10,381 bases of DNA from MAG-120531 sp041163765 (GTDB lineage: Bacteria > Bacteroidota > Bacteroidia > Flavobacteriales > Flavobacteriaceae), in assembly GCA_041163765.1 (NCBI GenBank), contig JBEAQS010000118.1, positions 1-10,381 of the forward strand, given 5' to 3'. Under the pieces are notes generated by a model. The model was not told the origin of the DNA. It saw only the letters and a program-made list of their open reading frames with translations, and searched no databases. Positions 1 through 8,134 of the stretch are shown here, one piece after another (the first letter of the stretch is position 1; every line of letters begins with the position of its first letter). A program made the translations under genes and the position numbers.

Positions 1-1002
1 ACTGGGAAGTATGCCTATGTGTTTGAGTGGCATGAGTACTACACGCCCAAGTTGTTGCAGGAATTGCTCTCCCAAGGAATTCGCGCTAAAGTGGCGATGA
101 AACCGTTTACTCTGGAAGGCAAGAAATACGATTACGGAACCATCATGATTCCCACTCAGAACCAAACGGTGGATGCAGTTTCCATGCACCAGGCGATCGA
201 TCGTGCAGCGCAAAGCGCGCATGTATTTGTAGATGCTGTGGGCACAGGATTGAGTTTGGGTATTGATTTGGGCAGCAACAATTTTGAGCCCTTGACCCAC
301 CAGAAGGTAGGTATGTTCGTCGGTCAGGGTGTGGCGGCCAGCGATGCGGGTGAGATCTGGCATCTTTTTGACCAGCGCTATGACATCACACTCACCAAAA
401 TTGATTTGGCCTATGCTTCCCGAACTGATTTGTCTCGGTATACTACCTTGATCTTACCCTCCACCTATGGCAATGCTATCGATAAAGCGACCCTGGAGAA
501 CCTCAAAGAGTGGGTACAAGAAGGAGGTAAGTTGATAGGGTACAAAAACGCAGTTACTTGGATGGAGCGCAATGGGTTGTTGAAAGCCGAGTTTGTGCAG
601 CCTGAAATGACGGCAAAAAATATTGCTTTTGACCAGAAAGAAAACTTCTATGGAGCTCAAGAAACCGGAGGAGCTATTTTTGAAGCCAAAGTGGACTTAA
701 GCCACCCGATAAACTTTGGATACACCCAAAACAAGTTGGCACTGTTTCGAGATACCAACATTTACATGAAGGCGGATGCCGACAGTTTTAACAATCCGAT
801 TCAATACACCCAAAGCCCATTGATCTCTGGATACCATTCAAAAATCAATGCGAAACTAATCCCCAACACGGTGCCCTTTAAGGTGCAAAGAATGGGCAGT
901 GGACGAGTGATTGCCTTTACCGACAACACCAACTTCAGGGCCTTCTGGTATGGAACCAATAAGCTGTTGGCCAATGCCTTGTTTTTCGGCCATTCCATGT
1001 AA
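1..1002 (+). CDS. M14-family zinc carboxypeptidase, C-terminal part (5' truncated by window edge)
   Basis: The frame is open from the first base (ACT GGG AAG TAT) to a TAA at 1000-1002, giving about 333 residues of a longer protein whose start and catalytic domain lie left of the window. What is visible matches the C-terminal half of the large secreted M14 peptidases of Bacteroidota: a segment beginning YAYVFEWHEYY followed by KVAMKPF and YDYGTIMIPTQNQ, then GIDLGSNNFEPL, then a Rossmann-like, glutamine-amidotransferase-type domain from about residue 100 (KVGMFVGQGVAASDAGEIWH, LILPSTYGN, LKEWVQEGGKLIGY), and a closing block with GSGRVIAFTDNTNFRAFWYG. The zinc ligands (HxxE...H) would be upstream, so catalysis cannot be confirmed here. 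The family hydrolyses C-terminal residues of peptides, usually in the periplasm or outside the cell. A GTG at 19 is an internal valine codon, not the start. It ends 18 nt before a strong terminator and is convergent with alkB. Confidence 0.85.
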   Translation, partial: TGKYAYVFEWHEYYTPKLLQELLSQGIRAKVAMKPFTLEGKKYDYGTIMIPTQNQTVDAVSMHQAIDRAAQSAHVFVDAVGTGLSLGIDLGSNNFEPLTHQKVGMFVGQGVAASDAGEIWHLFDQRYDITLTKIDLAYASRTDLSRYTTLILPSTYGNAIDKATLENLKEWVQEGGKLIGYKNAVTWMERNGLLKAEFVQPEMTAKNIAFDQKENFYGAQETGGAIFEAKVDLSHPINFGYTQNKLALFRDTNIYMKADADSFNNPIQYTQSPLISGYHSKINAKLIPNTVPFKVQRMGSGRVIAFTDNTNFRAFWYGTNKLLANALFFGHSM

Positions 1003-1020
1003 CTGATAGTCATATTCAAA

Positions 1021-1058
1021 TACAAAAAGGGCGCCGCGCAAGCGGCGCCCTTTTTGTA
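1021..1058. terminator. Bidirectional intrinsic terminator between the M14 peptidase and alkB
   Basis: A perfect 17-bp inverted repeat (arms 1021-1037 and 1042-1058) encloses a GCAA tetraloop of the GNRA class. The inner stem is GC-rich (GGGCGCCGC / GCGGCGCCC) and is flanked by an A5 tract on the left and a T5 tract on the right, so it reads as a Rho-independent terminator on both strands. It lies 18 nt after the M14 stop codon and directly abuts the alkB stop codon (TTA at 1059-1061), so it serves both convergent genes. Confidence 0.93.
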
Positions 1059-2081
1059 TTAGTTTACTGATGTGTTTTTCATTTCAAGAGGAACCCTGGG
1101 ATTCATCAAACGAAACCACAGTGGCGGAATTAACGCAATCAACATAGAGGTGGGATATCCAAAAGGGAGTTGAGGGCTGTCTGCATGGTTTTCAAGGGTA
1201 GGGTATTTTTTGGCTGATTTAAAGTGGTGATCGCTGTGGCGCGTCAATTCATAAAGTACTACTCTACCCATGGCATGATTTGAATTCCATGAGTGCTTGG
1301 CTTGAACTCTTTCGTATCGCCCACTGGGGAGCAGCTGGCGCATCAATCCGTAGTGTTCGATATAATTGATGGTTTCCAGCAGCAGAAATCCTACTACCCC
1401 AGCACCTGCTGCCCACCCCGTGACTGATGCTCCGAACAGCATCCCCACAGACAGCCAAAAGCCTAGGTGAAATAGTGCCGCCCACAACATGTAGTTAGTT
1501 GTCGATATAAATCCCTGGTTGTTTTGTTTCAATTTGTTGCGTTGAATGATCCATGCTTTTTTGTTCATGCCCCAAACAGCTTGGGGGTAAAAGGCATAAA
1601 CAGACTGGTTGTATTTAGCTGTTGAGGGGTCCTTGGGGGTGGATACATCTACGTGATGACCATAGTTGTGTTCTATATAAAATCCGTAATAATGACTGGG
1701 CATCAGCAGGAGTTGTGCTGCCTTTTGTGCCCATGGCGTTGATCTGTGTCCCAATTCATGAGCGACATTGATCCCATTGGCCCCAAAAATCACACCAACG
1801 GATCCCATCGCACCCAAGCGTTCCCAAATCAAATGATCGCCTTGAGACCAATCCAGAAAATACCACAGGGAACCAAATACCAGAAGAATGTTTAGGTAGA
1901 GCAATACGTCAAAAATCACAGAAGCAGGATGTTTATTTTCTGCCAATTCAAAGGGAACGGTCACTTCAAGTAAGGGAATCACCACAAAGGCATAAATCAG
2001 CCCAGAGAAAGTCCATATTCCGCCCACCCAAATTCCGAGTAGGGCTGCTGTAGGAATAGAGTAGGCCCATAGATATTTCAT
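1059..2081 (-). CDS. alkB: Alkane 1-monooxygenase (AlkB-type membrane di-iron hydroxylase)
   Basis: This 340-residue integral membrane protein carries the full histidine signature of AlkB hydroxylases: HELGHR (108-113), EHNYGHH (137-143), NYIEHYGL (239-246) and RHSDHH (281-286), plus the HSWNSN segment at 263-268. Hydrophobic segments lie at about 10-40, 57-77, 90-105, 198-237 and 308-324. The family uses O2 and electrons from rubredoxin and rubredoxin reductase to hydroxylate the terminal methyl of alkanes; the four histidine boxes bind two irons on the cytoplasmic side. It is shorter than the roughly 400-residue Pseudomonas AlkB, and no rubredoxin domain is fused at its C-terminus and none is encoded in the window. 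The ATG at 2079-2081 gives a sensible N-terminal membrane segment. It is transcribed divergently from the efflux operon. Related xylene monooxygenases share the boxes, but NYIEHYG and RHSDHH favour AlkB. The actual substrate chain length cannot be inferred. Confidence 0.9.
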   Translation of the reverse strand: MKYLWAYSIPTAALLGIWVGGIWTFSGLIYAFVVIPLLEVTVPFELAENKHPASVIFDVLLYLNILLVFGSLWYFLDWSQGDHLIWERLGAMGSVGVIFGANGINVAHELGHRSTPWAQKAAQLLLMPSHYYGFYIEHNYGHHVDVSTPKDPSTAKYNQSVYAFYPQAVWGMNKKAWIIQRNKLKQNNQGFISTTNYMLWAALFHLGFWLSVGMLFGASVTGWAAGAGVVGFLLLETINYIEHYGLMRQLLPSGRYERVQAKHSWNSNHAMGRVVLYELTRHSDHHFKSAKKYPTLENHADSPQLPFGYPTSMLIALIPPLWFRLMNPRVPLEMKNTSVN

Positions 2082-2099
2082 GCTCAGATAATTAGGTCA

Positions 2100-2130
2100 T
2101 TAAAGTAGCTATTTCCTGCTCCATGTGCAA
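2100..2130 (-). promoter_or_regulatory. Candidate promoter for alkB
   Basis: On the minus strand a TTG (plus-strand CAA, 2128-2130) is followed after 20 nt by TACTTTAA (plus-strand TTAAAGTA, 2100-2107). This resembles the Bacteroidota -33 TTG / -7 TAnnTTTG arrangement with correct spacing, but the -7 box departs from consensus in its last two bases. It would leave a leader of roughly 12 nt before the alkB ATG. It is a weak match, judged by eye only. Confidence 0.25.
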
Positions 2131-2142
2131 CAAATCGTTGGT

Positions 2143-2156
2143 GTAACTTGTGTTAC
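2143..2156. promoter_or_regulatory. Inverted repeat GTAAC-TTGT-GTTAC, candidate operator between alkB and the efflux operon
   Basis: A perfect 5-4-5 palindrome lies in the divergent intergenic region. It sits 22 nt upstream of the candidate -7 element of the efflux operon, at the upstream edge of where its -33 region should be, and 12 nt from the candidate -33 of alkB. A dimeric regulator bound here could touch both promoters. No regulator gene is present in the window, and an inverted repeat this short can occur by chance. Confidence 0.3.
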
Positions 2157-2178
2157 CGCTCAAGGAAAAAGGCTGGCG

Positions 2179-2186
2179 TAGTTTTG
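2179..2186 (+). promoter_or_regulatory. Candidate Bacteroidota -7 promoter element for the efflux operon
   Basis: TAGTTTTG matches the Bacteroidota sigma-ABfr -7 consensus TAnnTTTG exactly. It predicts a transcription start near 2192 and a short leader of about 14 nt before the ATG at 2206. No TTG lies at ideal -33 spacing; the nearest (2148-2150) is about 8 nt too far, so the promoter may be weak or activator-dependent. No other good candidate was seen between the divergent genes on this strand. Confidence 0.42.
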
Positions 2187-2205
2187 TGGCAAAATTGATA
2201 GAACT

Positions 2206-3519
2206 ATGAAACAAATAGCATTCATCGGTGTGTTTTTGGCCGCTCTTACGACAAGTATTTGGGCACAAGAACCCGTCCACCTGAGTTTGCAAGAGGTACA
2301 AGACCGTGTTGCGGCCAAAAACCTACAGCTCAAAGCGGCGCATCAAGCATATGTAGCAGCAAGAGGAGATTTTAGACAAACCAATGCCTTGATTTTACCC
2401 TCGATCAGCGCGAGCCATACGGCATTGGCTACCACTAATCCCTTGATGGCGTTTGGGTCTAAACTAAATCAAGAAGTGTTGACCCAGGCGGATTTTAATC
2501 CTGTACTGCTCAATAACCCAGATCGCTATGAGAATTTTGCGACCCGGATCGAAGTATTGCAGCCTTTGGTCAATCTAGATGGTTTTTTGGGACGCCGAGC
2601 AGCTAAACTGAAAATGGAAGCTATGGAGCTTCAATCTGCTAGAACCCAGGAATACATGCAATTAGCTGTTTTTCAGGCTTATAAACAATTGCAGTTGGCT
2701 TATCAAGCGGAACAAGTGATGGCAGCAGCCGTAAAAACAGCCGAACAAAATGCACATTTAATCGCCAGTTATGTCGGTGAGGGATTGGCCCAGAAAGCGG
2801 ATGAGCTGATGGTTCAGGTCCGAGTAGCTGAGGTGCGCAATGGATGGCAATACGCTCAGAGCAATGTGCGCAATGCCTCAGATGCACTGTTTGCCTTGAT
2901 GGATGAAGATGGTCAGGGACGGATTTTAGTGCCCGAGGCATTGGCCCCATGGACCGAGGATCTTCCCACAGGTGAAGCTCTAGGCGGATTAGATGCGCGC
3001 AAGGATATTCAGGCTATGCACAAGGCGACTCAGGCCTACGGTAAAATGCAACAGTCCAGTGTTTTGGGGATGGCTCCGCGTTTAAACGCTTTTGGGACCT
3101 ATGAGTTATACGATACTGAATTGCTGCAGTTTGGGGCCGATGGATATACGGTTGGTGCCCAACTGAGTTGGAATGTTTTTGATGGATATAAAGCTATGGG
3201 CAAGGCGGAAAAAGCTAAGGCGGAACATCTAAAAGCCCAATACGAAGAACAACAATACAGAAATCAAAGCGAGGCGGAACTCGCTGCGGCTAGACGTCAA
3301 GCCGTAGATGCCAAGAATCAGTGGAAAATGGCTGAATTGGCCTTGGCCCATGCACAGGAAGCTTATCGCATTCGCGAAAATCGATTTAAAGCAGGTCTTG
3401 AAAAAACTACCGACTTGTTGATGGCTGAAACACTCATGTTTGAAAAAGAATTGGCCCTCAGTCAGGCCTTATTTAATGTCCAATTATCCCACAAATTTGT
3501 CGAATTCCTAACCAAATAG
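2206..3519 (+). CDS. TolC-family outer membrane efflux channel of an RND system
   Basis: This is a 437-residue outer membrane factor. A signal peptide is visible (MKQIAFIGVFLAALTTSIWA, probable cleavage after A20, before QEP). The two-fold OEP repeat follows: first half from about 27 (LSLQEVQDRVAAKN) with the strand region near LQPLVNLDGF (118-127) and long helices at 135-230 including YVGEGLAQKADELM; second half with PRLNAFGTYELY (291-302), QLSWNVFDGYKA (319-330), a long helix from 332 to about 395, and RFKAGLEKTTDLLMAE (393-408), the usual OEP motif. The predicted role is a trimeric barrel and periplasmic tunnel that carries substrate from the RND pump across the outer membrane. It is the first gene of the operon; the next gene starts 4 nt after its stop. 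No Shine-Dalgarno precedes the ATG, as usual in Bacteroidota. The family is certain; the substrate is unknown. Confidence 0.92.
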   Translation: MKQIAFIGVFLAALTTSIWAQEPVHLSLQEVQDRVAAKNLQLKAAHQAYVAARGDFRQTNALILPSISASHTALATTNPLMAFGSKLNQEVLTQADFNPVLLNNPDRYENFATRIEVLQPLVNLDGFLGRRAAKLKMEAMELQSARTQEYMQLAVFQAYKQLQLAYQAEQVMAAAVKTAEQNAHLIASYVGEGLAQKADELMVQVRVAEVRNGWQYAQSNVRNASDALFALMDEDGQGRILVPEALAPWTEDLPTGEALGGLDARKDIQAMHKATQAYGKMQQSSVLGMAPRLNAFGTYELYDTELLQFGADGYTVGAQLSWNVFDGYKAMGKAEKAKAEHLKAQYEEQQYRNQSEAELAAARRQAVDAKNQWKMAELALAHAQEAYRIRENRFKAGLEKTTDLLMAETLMFEKELALSQALFNVQLSHKFVEFLTK

Positions 3520-3523
3520 ACCT

Positions 3524-4597
3524 ATGAAACGCATTGCTATTCCAGCCCTTTTGGGCGTCTTTTTGCTGAGCGCCTGCTCTTCAGAACAACCTAAATCCAC
3601 CGAACAACTTCCTGCGATCTCTGTGACATTGGCCCAAGCAGATGCCTCTGCTGCAGCTGGTATAATCACGGGTAGCGGTATTGTAGAAGCGGCCCAAAGC
3701 GCTAACCTAAGTACCCGCATGATGGGGTATATCGCTCAGTATCATGTGGCTGTAGGTGACCGGGTAACCCAAGGTCAATTATTGGTGGAGGTGAATCCTT
3801 CAGATATGGCAGCAAAAACTGCCCAAGCCAAAGCTGGTGTTGCCCAGGCCCAAGCTGGGTACGACAACGCCAAAAAAGATTACGAGCGCTTCAAGCATCT
3901 TTTTGCCCAAAATAGCGCTTCACAAAAGGAGTTAGACGACATGACTACCCGTTTTCAAATGGCTGAAGCGGGGCTTAGCGCTGCTCAGAACATGCTGAAA
4001 GAGGTGGAAGCCCACATGGCCTATGCGTTGATCCGCGCGCCATTTTCCGGTGTAGTGGTCAATACATTTGGCAAGCCAGGTGACATGGCCACTCCAGGAA
4101 TGCCCCTAGTTGCCCTAGAAGGCGGATCCGGATTTGAGGTGAAGGCATGGGTGTCTGAGACCAACATCGCCAAAATTCAAACGGATACTCAGGCCCACGT
4201 AGTGGTGAAAAGCCAAGGTTTACGCCTGCCAGCAACCATTACAGAGGTCAGCACTTCTGCCAAAAATACAGGCGGACAGTATTTGGTGAAGTTGCAGTTA
4301 TCTGAAACAGATGCAGCGGTTCGTGCGGGTATGTTTGTACAAGTTCTTTTTGAAGGAACCACAGCAGAAGAAACTCCTGCTTCCGGTGTCCTGGTGGAAA
4401 CAGCCGCTTTGGTGAAGCAAGGTCAGTTGACCGGGGTTTACACCACAGCACAAGGCAAAGCGCTGTTGCGCTGGGTAAGGATTGGAGCGAGCAACGACGG
4501 AATGACCGCAGTGATTTCAGGTCTATCTGCCGGAGAATCTTATGTGCGCACTTCAGCGTCTCCGCTTTACGACGGGGCCCCAGTGTCCATCAACTAA
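3524..4597 (+). CDS. RND efflux periplasmic adaptor (membrane fusion protein), lipoprotein
   Basis: The 357-residue protein begins with a lipoprotein signal peptide whose lipobox is LSAC, with the lipidated cysteine at C18 followed by SSEQPKS, so it is anchored to a membrane by its lipid. The domain order is that of HlyD/AcrA-type adaptors: first half of the lipoyl-like domain (about 53-92, including VAVGDRVTQGQLLVEV), a coiled-coil hairpin (about 94-165, rich in Ala, Gln, Lys and Glu), second lipoyl half (169-199, IRAPFSGVVVNTFGKPGD), a beta-barrel (about 204-278) and a membrane-proximal domain (about 286-357). The hairpin is short to medium in length. It bridges the RND permease and the TolC channel in the periplasm. 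It starts 4 nt after the channel gene and ends 21 nt before the permease gene, which fits a single transcript. Confidence 0.92.
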   Translation: MKRIAIPALLGVFLLSACSSEQPKSTEQLPAISVTLAQADASAAAGIITGSGIVEAAQSANLSTRMMGYIAQYHVAVGDRVTQGQLLVEVNPSDMAAKTAQAKAGVAQAQAGYDNAKKDYERFKHLFAQNSASQKELDDMTTRFQMAEAGLSAAQNMLKEVEAHMAYALIRAPFSGVVVNTFGKPGDMATPGMPLVALEGGSGFEVKAWVSETNIAKIQTDTQAHVVVKSQGLRLPATITEVSTSAKNTGGQYLVKLQLSETDAAVRAGMFVQVLFEGTTAEETPASGVLVETAALVKQGQLTGVYTTAQGKALLRWVRIGASNDGMTAVISGLSAGESYVRTSASPLYDGAPVSIN

Positions 4598-4618
4598 TTA
4601 CACTTTAAGACAAGTAAG

Positions 4619-7600
4619 ATGCAACAAGGTATTTCAGGTAAAATAGCCAATTTCTTCATCAATTCTAAGTTAACCATCCTGTTGATGGTGGCTTTGATGG
4701 TGATTGGTTCCTACAGTTCAATGCTCATTCCCAGAGAGGAAGAGCCCCAAATCAATGTGCCTATGGCCGACATTATGGTCGGTTATCCAGGCGCGTCTCC
4801 CAGTGAAGTGGAAGCGCGCGTGATCAAGCCGTTGGAAAAAATTATTTCTAACATCAAAGGTGTTGAGCACATTCACGCTATGGCCATGAATGGACAAGCG
4901 ATGATTGTTGTACAGTTTTACGTAGGTGAAGACACAGAGCGTTCCTATGTCAAGCTCTACGATGAGTTGATGAAGCACGAGCACGAGTTCCCCAATACGG
5001 TGATGAAGCCGATGGTGAAAACGCGTTCTATCGATAATGTTCCCATGTTGGGGTTGACCCTATGGAGTGAAAAATACAGTGATTTTGAGCTGAGACAATT
5101 GGCTGAAGAGGTTTCTAACGAAATCAAAAAAATTAAAGATGTATCGATCACTAAGGAAATCGGAGGCAGAAGCCGGGTGCTCAGCGTGGTGTTGGACAAA
5201 GAAAAACTGGCTGAAAACCAGGTAGATGCCCTAGGTGTGGCGCAGTTGATCCAAGCCCACAATTCGAGTAGCCAATCAGGCAGTTTTAATGCCCAAGATC
5301 AGGAGTTTTTGGTGACTACCGGTCGTTTTATCCAAAGCGCTCAAGAATTAGGTCGTGTTGTCGTTGGGGTGAATGGACGTATGCCTGTATACTTAGAACA
5401 AGTAGCAGAAATTGTGGACGGACCTGCCTCTGCGATCAATTACGTTTCTTTTGGCTATGGACCTGGTCACGAAAACAAGCAAGCTCATCCTTCAGAATAC
5501 CCAGCGGTTACTATTTCAGTGGCCAAGGTTAAGGGAGCTGATGCGATGAAGATTTCAGAAAAGATATTGGCCTCGGTAGATGGATTGAAAAAAAATCTAA
5601 TCCCTGAGGATGTTCATGTAGAAGTAACCAGAAACTACGGAGAAACTGCATCTCACAAAGTAGGCGAGTTGTTGATGCACCTCGGCGTAGCCATTATTGC
5701 GGTAACAGTACTAGTGATGTTGGCCATGGGCTGGCGCGGTGGTTTAGTCGTATTTTTCTCGGTGCCTTTGACCTTTGCCCTCACATTGTTCAGCTATTAT
5801 ATGTTGGGCTATACCCTGAACCGAATCACTTTGTTTGCGTTGGTTTTTGTGGTGGGTATTGTGGTGGATGATTCGATTATCATCGCCGAGAATATGCACC
5901 GACACTTTAAGATGAAGCGTTTGCCGTTTAAACAAGCAGCCATTTACGCGATTAACGAGGTGGGGAATCCAACCATATTGGCCACCTTCACCGTTATTGC
6001 AGCCATCTTGCCTATGGCCTTTGTGTCGGGTATGATGGGACCCTACATGAGTCCGATGCCTATCGGCGCTTCTATTGCGATGATGCTGTCACTTTTTGTC
6101 GCTTTGACCGTTACTCCTTATTTGGGCTACCATTTGTTGCAAGAAAAAGAGGATCAAGCGCATAAGGAAGAGGAGGGGTTAGAAACCAGCATGATCTATA
6201 AGATCTACAAGAAAATTGAACAGCCACTTTTGGATGATTCCCGCAAGCGCTGGACCATGCTCGGTGTTACGGTGGCTCTTTTGTTGGGTTCGGTCTTGAT
6301 GTTTTTTACCAAATCAGTCGCCGTTAAAATGCTGCCCTTCGACAATAAAAATGAATTCCAAGTGGTGGTGGATATGCCTGAGGGAACTACCCTTGAGCGG
6401 ACAGCTGCAGTGACCAAGGAAGTCGCTCAGTATTTGTCAACTATCGAAGAGGTAGTGGATTACCAGAACTATATCGGTACTTCAGCCCCGATTACCTTTA
6501 ACGGATTGGTGCGTCACTACGATTTGCGCGGTGGAAGCAATATGGCCGATATTCAGGTAAACCTGCTGCACAAGGAAGACCGCGATGCCCAGAGTCACGA
6601 TATTGCCCGTAGAGTGCGTGAAGAAGTTCAGCGCATCGGTGCCAAATATGGGGCCAATATCAAAATTGTAGAAGTTCCACCTGGACCTCCAGTGCTTTCT
6701 ACTTTGGTCGCAGAGATTTACGGACCTGATTACACAGAGCAAATCAAAGTAGCTGAGCAGGTAAAAACAATTTTGGAGCAGACGGAAGACGTTGTGGATA
6801 CAGACTGGATGGTTGAAGCCGAACAAACGGATTACCGACTTGAGGTAGATGCGGAGAAAGCAATGGCTTATGGCATTGCTCCTGCGCAAGTGGTGGGTAA
6901 TTTGACCTACGTATTGCGCGAAATGCCTGTAAGCCAATACTATGACCCGACTTCTGTACATCCGGTAGGTATTGTGCTTAAGCTTAAGGATCAAGATAAA
7001 TCTTCCCTAGAGGATTTGAAAAACCTAAAGATTCAAGGAAATCAAGGCCCTGTAGCCATGGGTGATTTGGTGAGCATCACCGAGGGTACTTTGCAAAAAA
7101 CTATTTACCGCAAGGACCAAAAAAGGGTGGTGTATGTCCTAGCAGATATGGCAGGTACTCTAGAAAGTCCAGTGTACGCTATTCTGGGTATGAACGAAAA
7201 GCTTCAGGCGATGAGCTTGCCTCAAGGGTATTCAGTCAACGAGCTTTACATGGATACCCCTTCTGATGAGTCAAACTTTACCGTTAAATGGGATGGAGAG
7301 TGGCAAATCACCCTAGAAGTATTCCGTGACCTCGGCGCTGCATTTTTGGTGGTTATTTTGGTGATCTACATGTTGATTGTCGGTTGGTTCCAAAACTTTA
7401 AAACGCCGATGGTGATGATGGTCGCTATTCCGCTTTCGTTGGTAGGTATTGTATTGGGTCACTGGTTACTCGGTGCCTTCTTTACCGCTACTTCCTTTAT
7501 CGGTATGATCGCTCTAGCCGGGGTTATGGTGCGCAACTCGGTACTGCTGATCGACTTTATTGAGATTAGGCTTAATGATGGTATTCCACTCAAGCAGGCC

Positions 7601-7804
7601 ATTATAGATGCGGGTGCTGTGCGGACTACCCCGATTTTATTAACCACGGGAGCTGTGGTGATCGGCGCCTCCATCATTTTGTTTGATCCTATTTTCCAGG
7701 GATTGGCCATATCATTGGTGGCAGGGGCTATTGTGTCCACTTTACTCACCCTGATTGTGGTTCCGCTGATCTACTACATGACTGAAAAACACAAATGGGA
7801 ATAA
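4619..7804 (+). CDS. Efflux RND transporter permease (AcrB/AcrD/AcrF family)
   Basis: The 1061-residue length is typical of a full RND pump with 12 membrane helices and two large periplasmic loops. TM1 is at about 18-36, followed by PREEEPQI (38-45), a signature of a subgroup of this family. TM2-TM6 lie in about 352-505 and include GIVVDDSIIIAEN in TM4 with the proton-relay pair D417/D418. TM7 is near 547-563, the second periplasmic loop contains VPPGPPVLSTLVAEIYG (686-702), and TM8-TM12 span about 903-1054. By eye alignment with E. coli AcrB, K940 is replaced by R972 (VRNSVLLIDF), whereas R971 and T978 correspond to R1002 and T1009. It uses the proton gradient to expel compounds from the inner membrane or periplasm. 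Sequence style suggests a drug/amphiphile-type rather than heavy-metal pump, but the substrate is not determinable. Its stop is 15 nt before the PII-like gene. Confidence 0.93.
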   Translation: MQQGISGKIANFFINSKLTILLMVALMVIGSYSSMLIPREEEPQINVPMADIMVGYPGASPSEVEARVIKPLEKIISNIKGVEHIHAMAMNGQAMIVVQFYVGEDTERSYVKLYDELMKHEHEFPNTVMKPMVKTRSIDNVPMLGLTLWSEKYSDFELRQLAEEVSNEIKKIKDVSITKEIGGRSRVLSVVLDKEKLAENQVDALGVAQLIQAHNSSSQSGSFNAQDQEFLVTTGRFIQSAQELGRVVVGVNGRMPVYLEQVAEIVDGPASAINYVSFGYGPGHENKQAHPSEYPAVTISVAKVKGADAMKISEKILASVDGLKKNLIPEDVHVEVTRNYGETASHKVGELLMHLGVAIIAVTVLVMLAMGWRGGLVVFFSVPLTFALTLFSYYMLGYTLNRITLFALVFVVGIVVDDSIIIAENMHRHFKMKRLPFKQAAIYAINEVGNPTILATFTVIAAILPMAFVSGMMGPYMSPMPIGASIAMMLSLFVALTVTPYLGYHLLQEKEDQAHKEEEGLETSMIYKIYKKIEQPLLDDSRKRWTMLGVTVALLLGSVLMFFTKSVAVKMLPFDNKNEFQVVVDMPEGTTLERTAAVTKEVAQYLSTIEEVVDYQNYIGTSAPITFNGLVRHYDLRGGSNMADIQVNLLHKEDRDAQSHDIARRVREEVQRIGAKYGANIKIVEVPPGPPVLSTLVAEIYGPDYTEQIKVAEQVKTILEQTEDVVDTDWMVEAEQTDYRLEVDAEKAMAYGIAPAQVVGNLTYVLREMPVSQYYDPTSVHPVGIVLKLKDQDKSSLEDLKNLKIQGNQGPVAMGDLVSITEGTLQKTIYRKDQKRVVYVLADMAGTLESPVYAILGMNEKLQAMSLPQGYSVNELYMDTPSDESNFTVKWDGEWQITLEVFRDLGAAFLVVILVIYMLIVGWFQNFKTPMVMMVAIPLSLVGIVLGHWLLGAFFTATSFIGMIALAGVMVRNSVLLIDFIEIRLNDGIPLKQAIIDAGAVRTTPILLTTGAVVIGASIILFDPIFQGLAISLVAGAIVSTLLTLIVVPLIYYMTEKHKWE

Positions 7805-7819
7805 CCTAAAACACACCCT

Positions 7820-8134
7820 ATGAAACTCATTGTTATCACTGCTGTTACGGCTTTTGAAAAAGACATCAAAAGCCTGCTCATCAAGAGTAAAATACCCCAG
7901 TTTTCATACCAAAATGTTATTGGATACCGGGATGCCACTTTGGACGCTGTAGGCAATAACTGGTTTGGCGCTGAGATGAACGAAGCTGAGTCTATCTTGT
8001 TTTACGCCTTTGTGCCTGCAAGCCAGGTAGATATGTTGTTGGATGAGGTAAAGGCCTACAATGCCCAACAGGAAGCAAAATCAAAGGTTCATTTATCCGT
8101 ATTAAACATCGAAAAAACTTCAGATCATGATTAA
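7820..8134 (+). CDS. Small PII-like (GlnB-superfamily fold) protein in the RND operon
   Basis: This 104-residue soluble protein has no signal peptide. Its pattern of hydrophobic and polar stretches fits the ferredoxin-like PII fold: strand 1 KLIVITAV (2-9), helix 1 AFEKDIKSLLIKSKI (11-25), strand 2 FSYQNVIGY (28-36), a loop corresponding in place to the PII T-loop (about 37-57, containing NNWFGAEMNEAES), strand 3 ILFYAFVP (59-66), helix 2 VDMLLDEVKAYNAQQ (70-84) and strand 4 VHLSVLNIEK (90-99). It contains no cysteine, and no residue clearly equivalent to the uridylylated tyrosine of GlnB. Small PII-like proteins (for example the DUF3240 group) are known beside RND pumps in Proteobacteria. 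The gene follows the permease by 15 nt and overlaps the next gene by 8 nt. I infer a trimeric sensor or modulator of the pump; the fold call is from pattern only and ligand and partner are unknown. Confidence 0.7.
   Translation: MKLIVITAVTAFEKDIKSLLIKSKIPQFSYQNVIGYRDATLDAVGNNWFGAEMNEAESILFYAFVPASQVDMLLDEVKAYNAQQEAKSKVHLSVLNIEKTSDHD

Noticed and set aside
1059..2081. Fatty-acid desaturase instead of alkane monooxygenase
   Set aside because: Both share histidine boxes, but the EHNYGHH, NYIEHYG and RHSDHH set is specific to the AlkB group rather than to acyl desaturases.
2639..2950. A 103-codon minus-strand frame inside the TolC-like gene
   Set aside because: The translation is rich in His, Pro and Arg with no family resemblance and is fully covered by a clear OEP-family protein.
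6482..6994. A 170-codon open frame on the minus strand within the RND permease gene
   Set aside because: It lies wholly inside a well-supported permease gene in antisense, has no recognisable domain and no start context; it is a by-product of the codon use of the real gene.
4619..7804. Heavy-metal (CusA/CzcA-type) assignment for the RND permease, suggested by the neighbouring PII-like gene
   Set aside because: The N-terminal PREEEPQI and the TM4 VVDDSIIIAEN pattern are not those I associate with the metal-exporting group, and neither the adaptor nor the small proteins show metal-binding His/Met/Cys clusters.
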